Assembly: GCA_964604675.1 (NCBI GenBank)
Contig: CAZSAT010000079.1
Span: 1-34,092, forward strand
Length of the DNA stretch: 34,092 bases
Origin: CAZSAT01 sp964604675
GTDB taxonomy: Bacteria; Myxococcota_A; UBA796; CAJQPC01
Direction: 5' to 3'
Shown here: positions 17,553 through 23,360 of the stretch, in pieces
Position numbering within the stretch: the stretch's first letter is position 1
Layout of the letters: the number at the start of each line of letters is the position of its first letter
Position numbers and translations under genes: made by a program
Notes under the pieces: generated by a model
Told to the model about the DNA's origin: nothing
Seen by the model: only the letters and a program-made list of their open reading frames with translations
The model's database searches: none

Positions 17553-19208
17553 CTACAGCTCCCGGAGCTGCTGCATGAGGCGCTCGTAGCTCTTCGGCGG
17601 CACCGCCTTCTGCACCCGCGCCACGACGTAGAGGAGCTCGGTCCCTCGTTCCCAGGCGTGCACCTCGAGCACGTGGGGGCGTCCCAGCCGGTCGACCCCG
17701 GCGATCCGCGCCGTGGCGCCCTCGGTGTCGAGGTCCAGCTCGGGTTCGCCGGAGATGCCGTGCTGGAGCCGGGCGAGCTCCAGCCCCTGACGTGCGGCGG
17801 TCCGGGGCGAGCCGGCCAGCACCCGGGGCACGAGCGCGATCTCCACCCGGGTGCGGCCGTTGCGGTTCGCCACGGTCACGACCTCGCCCGCCACCCCGTC
17901 CTTCGCGCGGGTCCAGGTCTCCGGCAGCAGGACCTGGCGGTCGCCGAGTCGGAGGAGCCCGTTCTCCCAGAGGGCCGGGGCGCTCGCGATGCGGCGCCCG
18001 ACCGTGGCCGCGGCCAGGTCTGGGGCCACGCGCAGGGCCTGCGTCCAGCGCCCGCCGGGCGGGTTGGTGCCGGCCCGCAGCTGCACCTCCCCGTGCCCGC
18101 CCACGAGGATCGTGAGGGTCGGTCCGCTCTGCTGGGTGGCGACCGGTCGACCGCCCCGCAGGGTGCGTCCGTCGAGCACCGACGCGAGCATGAACGCGTC
18201 GTCCTCGCTGCCGAGCTGCACCGTCCACGCGGCCCGGACGGCGTCGGCACGCTGGTAGACCGTGACCGCGTCCCCCCGCCAGCGCTCCACGAGCACCCCG
18301 TAGGGTCCGAGCTGGCGGAGCCAGAAGTCGAGGGTGAAGCGCCCGAGGCGCTCCTCGCCGGCCACCCGCCACCCCTCGCGCTCCCAGGCGCGGACGCGGG
18401 GTCCCGCCAGAGGGGCGAGCGTGGCCTTTGCCGCCCACCCGTCGGGGTCGTCCAGGGCCTGCGTGGCCGCGGGCGGTGCGGCGCAGGTGGCCTCCAGGGT
18501 GCGGAAGCCCCCGGTGGGGTGCAGCCTCGCGGCGACCGCGGTCCCGCGTTCCCGCGCCCAGGCCCGCTCGGCGGCGACGAGGGGGTGCACGCCGGTCCAG
18601 GCCGCCTGCTCGGACAGCACCTCGGCGACCGCGGCGGCGTCGATCGGGACCCGCGACAGGGGCACCAGGCGCTCGTCGAGCAGGGCGTCGAGCACCGTGA
18701 GCGTCGCGAGGCCCTCGTGCACGGCCTTGGCCGCCAGCCGCGCGTCGCGGGTGTTCGCGGCCGGCGCACAGCGGTCGTCCAGCGCCAGGGCCAGCGCATG
18801 CTCCAGCCGCGCTCCGTCGAGGATGGCGTCCTCGCGCACCGCGAGCAGGCCCCGCGCCGGAAGCCAGGCGATGGGCTCCGCGCCCGCCTCGAGCTCGGTG
18901 AGGCTGGCGTCGTCGCCGAGCAGCCCGACCGCGCGCAGCGCGAGCTCCTCGTCCTGGCGCAAGGCGGTCGCCACCTGCTGCGCCACGAGCTCGGCGAAGG
19001 CCTCGGGGCCGACCACGCGCACGAGCGGCGGGGGCGCCGCCGACCCGCGGCTCTCGGCGAGCCGGAGCCAGGTCCGGGCCAGCAGCGCGCGCTCGTCGAG
19101 GTCGGGATCCCGGCCCGGGAGGTCGCGCAGAGCCGAGGCGAGCTCGAAGTCGGTACGGGCGCGGGTCGCGTCACAGCCCGCCGCGCTCAGCAGGAAGGGG
19201 ATGATCAC
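17553..19208 (-). CDS. lipoprotein, probable inactive relative of a zinc-metallopeptidase-like family
   Basis: A 551-residue protein from a GTG start, giving MIIPFLLSAAGC with lipid Cys12. I do not know a named function. The region 61-180 is laid out like a family of secreted putative zinc peptidases, where a helix with LxHELxHALQDQ is followed by an EGxAT helix. Here the first segment reads LEHALALALDDR (135-146) and the second HEGLATLTVLDALL (164-177). The metal-binding HExxH has become HAxxL, so the protein should not be catalytic. The C-terminal half (about 290-551) is beta-rich and unrecognised. It ends three bases before the PilB-like ATPase gene, so they are likely co-transcribed; a role in pilus or secretion assembly is possible. 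Confidence 0.6.
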   Translation of the reverse strand: MIIPFLLSAAGCDATRARTDFELASALRDLPGRDPDLDERALLARTWLRLAESRGSAAPPPLVRVVGPEAFAELVAQQVATALRQDEELALRAVGLLGDDASLTELEAGAEPIAWLPARGLLAVREDAILDGARLEHALALALDDRCAPAANTRDARLAAKAVHEGLATLTVLDALLDERLVPLSRVPIDAAAVAEVLSEQAAWTGVHPLVAAERAWARERGTAVAARLHPTGGFRTLEATCAAPPAATQALDDPDGWAAKATLAPLAGPRVRAWEREGWRVAGEERLGRFTLDFWLRQLGPYGVLVERWRGDAVTVYQRADAVRAAWTVQLGSEDDAFMLASVLDGRTLRGGRPVATQQSGPTLTILVGGHGEVQLRAGTNPPGGRWTQALRVAPDLAAATVGRRIASAPALWENGLLRLGDRQVLLPETWTRAKDGVAGEVVTVANRNGRTRVEIALVPRVLAGSPRTAARQGLELARLQHGISGEPELDLDTEGATARIAGVDRLGRPHVLEVHAWERGTELLYVVARVQKAVPPKSYERLMQQLREL

Positions 19209-19288
19209 CAGCCCTGGGAACGGCTCGGGAGCGCTGTCGCATGATGCCTGTCGATCCCGTCGGAGGCGGGAAGGGCCGGGCGCGGCGC

Positions 19289-20068
19289 TCAGGCCGCGGG
19301 CGCCAGCAGGTCCTGCAGCCGGACCCACGCCTGGCCTTCCCAGCTGACCAGGACGGGGGGCAGCTCGGCGTCGACCAGCTCTTCGAGCCGCGTGGGGCCG
19401 AAGAGCGTGTCTTCGCAGGCGAGGTACCAGCCCCGCTTCCAGCCGTCCCGCGCGCGCCGAGCCCGTAGGGCCCGGACCGCCTGCTCGTAGGCCGCGGTCT
19501 CCTCGGGGTCCCAGAGCCCGTCGCGGTCGGCGTCCCAGTGGGCCTGGAGCTCGACCTGGAGCACGGCGCGCCGCTCGCCCTCCTGGGTGAGGGTCGCCCG
19601 CAGCACGTCGATGCGGCGGGCGGCCACGGGGTGCTCGGCGCGCAACGCGTCGGCCTCCTTCCTCAGCGTCTCGAGCAGGTGGGCCTCCCGCCAGCGCGAG
19701 GGCAGGAGCCCCAGCTTCCGGAGCACCCACGGGGTGACGAAGGTGCCGCCCGGGATCGCCTTCAGGCCCACGGTCAAGGCGCTCGCGGGCACCATGCGCA
19801 CCACGTCCCGGAGCTGCTCCTCGAGCCGGGCCCGCTCGTCGTGCGCGAGGGGCTCGTCGCCCGCCGTCCGCGCCAGGAGCCCCAAGAGCTCCGCGCTCTC
19901 GTCGAGCTCCCCGAGCGCGCGTTCCCACTGGGTGCTCGCGAAGCCCTGGAGGCGCTCCAGGAGACCGGGCTGCTCGACCGCCTGCAGCTCGGCGTCGAGG
20001 GCCTCCAGCCCCCCCACCTCGATGCCCTCGGCCCGCAGCTCGCGGACCAGCTCGTCGATGCGGCTCAC
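19289..20068 (-). CDS. LETM1-like protein with an EF-hand loop
   Basis: A 259-residue protein from a GTG start. Residues about 85-135 resemble the LETM1 core, including LRDVVRMVPASALTVGL (86-102), GGTFVTPWVLRKLGLLP (107-123) and SRWREAHLLETLRKE (124-138). In LETM1 this region is a hydrophobic segment with Pro followed by LLPxxF-type sequence. A canonical twelve-residue calcium loop lies at 179-190, DADRDGLWDPEE, with Asp at 1, 3 and 5, Gly at 6 and Glu at 12. Mitochondrial LETM1 proteins act in cation/proton exchange or ribosome binding and also carry EF-hands; bacterial relatives are poorly characterised. The N-terminus is helical and charged, and there is no signal peptide. The LETM1 assignment is by pattern and is moderate. 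Confidence 0.55.
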   Translation of the reverse strand: MSRIDELVRELRAEGIEVGGLEALDAELQAVEQPGLLERLQGFASTQWERALGELDESAELLGLLARTAGDEPLAHDERARLEEQLRDVVRMVPASALTVGLKAIPGGTFVTPWVLRKLGLLPSRWREAHLLETLRKEADALRAEHPVAARRIDVLRATLTQEGERRAVLQVELQAHWDADRDGLWDPEETAAYEQAVRALRARRARDGWKRGWYLACEDTLFGPTRLEELVDAELPPVLVSWEGQAWVRLQDLLAPAA

Positions 20069-20314
20069 GAGCGCAGCCTACCGTGGAGCTGGCCGTGTCG
20101 ACTGTGCGATCCATCGCGCTCGTCGCCGCCCTCCGCGCCCTCGGCACCGTCACGGATGCGACCGCCTCGTGCTGGCCCACGGCGCCATCGTGCACACCGG
20201 CGCCCAGGAGGCGCTGGACCGGACCTTCCACTTCCTTCGAGGTTGAGCGCTCCGGCCGCCGCCGAGGCTGTGGTCGCCGTTCCCCCCGCGGCCCGCGGCG
20301 TCGTCCCTCCGCGC
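20069..20314 (-). other. intergenic region, nothing recognised
   Basis: These 246 bases separate the LETM1-like gene from the end of the DUF1838 lipoprotein gene. Short open frames exist on both strands but are Arg/Pro/Ser-rich, as expected from random reading of GC-rich DNA. I see no convincing terminator or promoter. Confidence 0.4.
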
Positions 20315-21238
20315 TCAGTCGCAGGCGCTGTCGTAGCTCCCCGAGCTCGCCAGCTCCTCGAAGTAGCGCCAGCTGGTCATGTTCTCCCCCCAGCCCCAGG
20401 TCTCGGGGGCGTGCTGGTAGGCGGGAGCGTTGTCCTCCACCCAGTCGCGGAGCTCGTCTGGCAGCCCCTCGTAGCCGTCCATCACCTTGAAGCCCTGGGC
20501 GTGGTAGACGAGCCGGCCTTCCTGCTGCCCCATCTTCATCCAGGGCAGGTACTGGCCCACGCGGGTCCAGCTCAGGTGGGCGGGCACCGAGAGCTGCTGG
20601 CGGTCCTCGAGGTCGCTCCGCTCGACGAAGAAGTCGAAGAGCTCCATGGTCTCGTAGGTGTTGCCCGCGGAGTGCTCGGGGTAGGTCTCCACGGGCAGGG
20701 GGGAGGCGTACTTGAGCAGCACGTCGAGGTTCCAGGCCACGTGGGTGGGCAGCTCGGTGAAGTCGGCCCCGCTGATCACGTGGTTCACCGGGTCGTTCTG
20801 CACGTGCACCACGCGCACCTGCTCGGGCGCTTCGGCGCCCACCTTGCCGTTGTCGAAGCAGTCGATGATGCGGCCGGCGTTGTCCTGGTAGACCGTGATC
20901 TCGCGGGTGAGCATCTCCCACTCGCGGTTGGCGGTCTGCTCGAAGCGGCCGATGTTGAAGCCCTCGAAGCGCAGGATCGGCGAGGCGTACTCGCTCTCGG
21001 CGTCGCCGGTGGGGTCGGAGCGCTTGCGGTCGTAGATCTGTCCGAACCAGTAGAAGACCACCTCTTCGGTGGCGTCGAGGGAGCCGCGCGTGCGCGCGAA
21101 GGCCTCGGCCACGCCCTTGTTGGTGCCCAGGTCGAGCTCGCTGGCGAGCAGGCCCGAGGTGTCGCCGGCCACGTCGACGGTGGGCGAAGCGGTGTCCGAG
21201 GGGCTGTAGGCGCAGGCGAAGAGAGAGATCGACAACAT
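20315..21238 (-). CDS. DUF1838-family lipoprotein
   Basis: A 307-residue secreted lipoprotein. I chose the ATG at 21238, which gives MLSISLFACAY with lipid Cys9 and a DTG-type linker. A longer reading to 21325 adds a hydrophilic His/Pro-rich leader that would hide the signal. A GGGAG lies shortly before this ATG. The body resembles DUF1838 proteins, with aromatic-rich segments such as VVFYWFGQIYDRKRS, PAHLSWTRVGQYLPWMKMG and ENMTSWRYFEE near the C-terminus. The function of DUF1838 is unknown; members are usually exported. It lies 96 bases downstream of the AAA-type ATPase gene on the same strand, without obvious functional linkage. Confidence 0.72.
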   Translation of the reverse strand: MLSISLFACAYSPSDTASPTVDVAGDTSGLLASELDLGTNKGVAEAFARTRGSLDATEEVVFYWFGQIYDRKRSDPTGDAESEYASPILRFEGFNIGRFEQTANREWEMLTREITVYQDNAGRIIDCFDNGKVGAEAPEQVRVVHVQNDPVNHVISGADFTELPTHVAWNLDVLLKYASPLPVETYPEHSAGNTYETMELFDFFVERSDLEDRQQLSVPAHLSWTRVGQYLPWMKMGQQEGRLVYHAQGFKVMDGYEGLPDELRDWVEDNAPAYQHAPETWGWGENMTSWRYFEELASSGSYDSACD

Positions 21239-21334
21239 GGGGGCTCCCGGTGCGGGCCCCATGTGCTCTGTCGGGAGGGGGTGGCGGCTGTCGTTGTTGT
21301 GACGGTGGGGCCAGCTGGTGCCCACGCCTCGCGG

Positions 21335-22750
21335 TCAGTCCCCGAACCCCATCCCCCGAGCCACCTCCACGAACCGGCCCATGTCGCTCGGATCCCCCAG
21401 GACCGCCTCGAGCGCCTCCAGGTGCCGAGCCGACAGCCGGTCGACCTTGCCATCGAGCACCTTCCGCACGGTCGAGATGAGGATGCGCTTGCCGTCTGGC
21501 CGTTGGTCCCTGCGGACCGCGAAGGCCTCCGGGGTCCACCAGGTGTCCATCAGCGCGTCCTCGCACGCACTCACCTGGAGCCCCGCCAGGATGTGCTGGA
21601 GGAAGCGCCTGCTCGGTGCGCGGCCGAGCACCTGGGCGAACTCCGTGGAGCGAGTGAACGCCAGCACCTGCGCTGCGCGCTCCCACCGCCGCGGCTTCGG
21701 GATGCGCACGAAGCTGCAGTCCCGCAGGCTCGGCACCCGCTGCAGCGCGCTGTCGAGCTCGTGAGGGGTCATCGCGAGCACCACCTGCGCGTCGGGCGTT
21801 CCCGCGATCATCGTGTGGAGCTCCGCGGCGCTGTCGGGATCGTCGACCACCCAGCACGCCGCGGCCTCCTCCCAGGTGGACACGAAGCCCGTGAGCGGGT
21901 CGGTGATCGGCTCGGGGAGCGGGCGGCGCTGGCGCGTGTTGCCCGTGACCATGCGCACCACCTGGCTCCCCGCGGGACCGGCGATCCGGCGGGCGACCCC
22001 AGGCGCGGTCGCGCGGCTGGGATGCGCCCACGCCCACGCCCGCATGAGTGCCGTGCGACCGCTCCCCCGCTCCCCGACCAGCACCACCGCTGCGCCCTGG
22101 TCGATCGCGTCGCTGAGGGTGGCCAGCAGGCCGTGCGCGTCGACGTAGCCGGGCGGGCACCTGGGCAACCTGGGCGTGCGCCCATCCCGGTGGGCCCCAC
22201 CGATCCGGTGCACGGCCTCCGCACGGGTCACGAGCCCCTCCTCGTACTCGAGCGACCACTCCGCGATGTGGGCCGCTTCGACCGCGTCGAGGGCTGCCCC
22301 CACCAGGGCGCTGCGGTCGACCGGGCGCTCGTCCGCGGCCAGTCGGAGCGCCCAGCGGTCGGCCCATGGACCGCCCACGTGCTCGACCGACGCCAGGTTA
22401 AGGGGCCGCAGGCCGCGCCACCGGTTGCGCTGCTCGTCGAAGGCCTCGGAGCGGTCGTCCGCCACGGCCTGGGCGAGCAACGGCTCGTCGGCGGCCAGCA
22501 GGGCGCGCAACAGATCGGTCTCGGTCAGCCCGGGTCGGGGCAGGGGGCGAGGCGTGCGCGTGTCGAGGAAGGGTGCGCCCTCCACCTCGGCGATGCGGGC
22601 GTCGACCTCGGCCCAGCGGTGCGCCCGCCAGGTGGCGAGCCGGGCCGCGGTGCGCACCACCGGGGCCGCGTCGGCTTCGCAGCGGGCGAGCAGAGCGTCG
22701 ACCGTGAGGAGCTGCGGGCGTGGACCCAGCGGATGGACCAGGATGGACAC
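21335..22750 (-). CDS. AAA/P-loop ATPase of unknown role, Walker A lysine replaced by arginine
   Basis: A 471-residue protein. The first 200 residues are helical and Ala/Leu/Arg-rich with no family I recognise. A P-loop module starts near 205: VVLVGERGSGRTAL (222-235) is a Walker A with Arg232 where Lys is expected, and ACWVVDDPD (298-306) is a Walker B-like strand. MTPHELDSALQRVPSLRDCSFVRI (327-350) looks like a sensor/arginine-finger region. The N-terminal ATPase of Clp proteins and other regulatory AAA domains have similar layouts. No signal peptide, so it should be cytoplasmic. The start is fixed by AGGAGG five bases before this GTG; an open frame continues upstream but reads through pseudogene DNA. 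Partner and substrate are unknown. Confidence 0.65.
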   Translation of the reverse strand: MSILVHPLGPRPQLLTVDALLARCEADAAPVVRTAARLATWRAHRWAEVDARIAEVEGAPFLDTRTPRPLPRPGLTETDLLRALLAADEPLLAQAVADDRSEAFDEQRNRWRGLRPLNLASVEHVGGPWADRWALRLAADERPVDRSALVGAALDAVEAAHIAEWSLEYEEGLVTRAEAVHRIGGAHRDGRTPRLPRCPPGYVDAHGLLATLSDAIDQGAAVVLVGERGSGRTALMRAWAWAHPSRATAPGVARRIAGPAGSQVVRMVTGNTRQRRPLPEPITDPLTGFVSTWEEAAACWVVDDPDSAAELHTMIAGTPDAQVVLAMTPHELDSALQRVPSLRDCSFVRIPKPRRWERAAQVLAFTRSTEFAQVLGRAPSRRFLQHILAGLQVSACEDALMDTWWTPEAFAVRRDQRPDGKRILISTVRKVLDGKVDRLSARHLEALEAVLGDPSDMGRFVEVARGMGFGD

Positions 22751-22755
22751 GCTCA

Positions 22756-22761
22756 CCTCCT
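22756..22761 (-). promoter_or_regulatory. ribosome binding site deciding the AAA-ATPase start
   Basis: A perfect AGGAGG on the minus strand lies five bases (TGAGC) before the GTG at 22750. It rules against the alternative GTG at 22756, which it overlaps, and against the longer upstream open frame. Confidence 0.75.
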
Positions 22762-22793
22762 CGCGGGTCGACCCCCCGGTTCTACGACAGGGG

Positions 22794-22881
22794 TCACCCA
22801 GCGGCAAACCACCGGATGCGCTTCCGGTCGCGGCGAAGCGGACGTTGCCGACGCCACCGGCTACGAGCGGTAGCCCCACCC
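22794..22881 (-). pseudogene. relic of molybdenum hydroxylase large-subunit C-terminus
   Basis: On the minus strand this stretch translates as VGLPLVAGGVGNVRFAATG followed by SASGGLPLGD. The intact neighbour at 23351-25492 ends VGLPPVLGAVGNAIFAATG then KRIRKLPLGDQLA. The DNA is alignable to 23364-23452 with small indels at roughly three-quarters identity by eye. The residue before VGLP, the catalytic Glu in the intact gene (GEVGLPP), is Arg here. Only the last 30 or so codons survive, with no start and no upstream homology that I can see, so it is a relic of a duplicated or rearranged copy. Confidence 0.75.
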
Positions 22882-22934
22882 TCAGCGGCCGCGCTGGCGT
22901 CGAGCCTTCCGCCGGGTCGGGGGTGCCCGGGTGC

Positions 22935-23143
22935 GGTCGGAAGGCACCGCATCCCACGCTCGCTGGCTGGGAGACCCCGGGAAGCCACGCTCCCGCTCCT
23001 CGCCGCTCCGCGCCCGACAGGATTTCAGGAGCTTGCGGGGTCACCCGTGTCGTCGGTGAGCCTGCGCGAGCGCGGAACGTGGCTCGAGCGTGGCATCCCG
23101 ACCTCTCCCAGCGCCCGAGCGTGGCTTCCGACCCCTTCCGACC
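22935..23143. repeat. imperfect inverted repeat, two 58-base arms
   Basis: The left arm 22935-22992 and right arm 23086-23143 are reverse complements at 45 of 58 positions by my count, without gaps, separated by 93 bases. The outermost eight bases match perfectly (GGTCGGAA with TTCCGACC), as do nine at the inner edge (GAGCGTGGC). Within the right arm the ten-mer CGAGCGTGGC recurs 30 bases apart. It could fold as a long hairpin or be the remains of a small non-autonomous element. Confidence 0.65.
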
Positions 23144-23179
23144 TCGGTCGGCGCGGACCGAGCGGCGCCAGACGCGCGG

Positions 23180-23360
23180 GCTCGCTTGAGCGGTGCCGGC
23201 CCTGATGCTCGACGCCGCGCACCCTGGACGAGACGAGCGCCTGCGGGCCGTAGCCGGCCTCGCTCGGCCAGGGGCACGTCGAGGAGGCGCGGGGTCGCTG
23301 GGGCTCGAAGGGCCGGCGAGGCCCACCGTGGAGAGCCCCGCGTCGGCCGCTCAAGCGAGC
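23180..23360. repeat. perfect 14-base inverted repeat, one arm over a stop codon
   Basis: GCTCGCTTGAGCGG at 23180-23193 is exactly complemented by CCGCTCAAGCGAGC at 23347-23360. The right arm contains the TGA of the molybdenum hydroxylase large subunit (TCA at 23351-23353 on the plus strand). The left arm therefore looks like another copied piece of the same gene end in opposite orientation. It is short enough that chance in GC-rich DNA cannot be wholly excluded. Confidence 0.5.

Larger units (their letters stand above)
22751..23350. other. 600-base non-coding, degenerate region
   Basis: No intact gene is visible between the ATPase start and the end of the molybdenum hydroxylase large subunit. 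The region contains a decayed copy of the end of that subunit gene (22794-22881), a long imperfect inverted repeat (22935-22992 with 23086-23143) and a short perfect inverted repeat (23180-23193 with 23347-23360). The open frames across it are low-complexity Arg/Ala/Pro/Ser reading. It looks like a scar left by duplication or a mobile element, now decaying. Confidence 0.6.

Noticed and set aside
14935..18438. A long minus-strand frame overlapping the PilB/GspE gene in another phase.
   Set aside because: Arg/Pro/Gly-rich translation without motifs; the GspE frame carries all catalytic motifs.
20083..20490. A plus-strand frame of about 135 codons in the gap before the DUF1838 gene.
   Set aside because: Ser/Pro/Arg-rich with no motif, and its second half is antisense to the DUF1838 coding sequence.
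22935..23143. A CRISPR array suggested by the repeated CGAGCGTGGC units.
   Set aside because: Only two imperfect units on each arm, arranged as an inverted repeat rather than regular direct repeats with unique spacers.
22751..23326. Treating the ATPase as a longer protein starting upstream at 23326.
   Set aside because: The extension translates pseudogene DNA, and AGGAGG directly before the GTG at 22750 marks the start.
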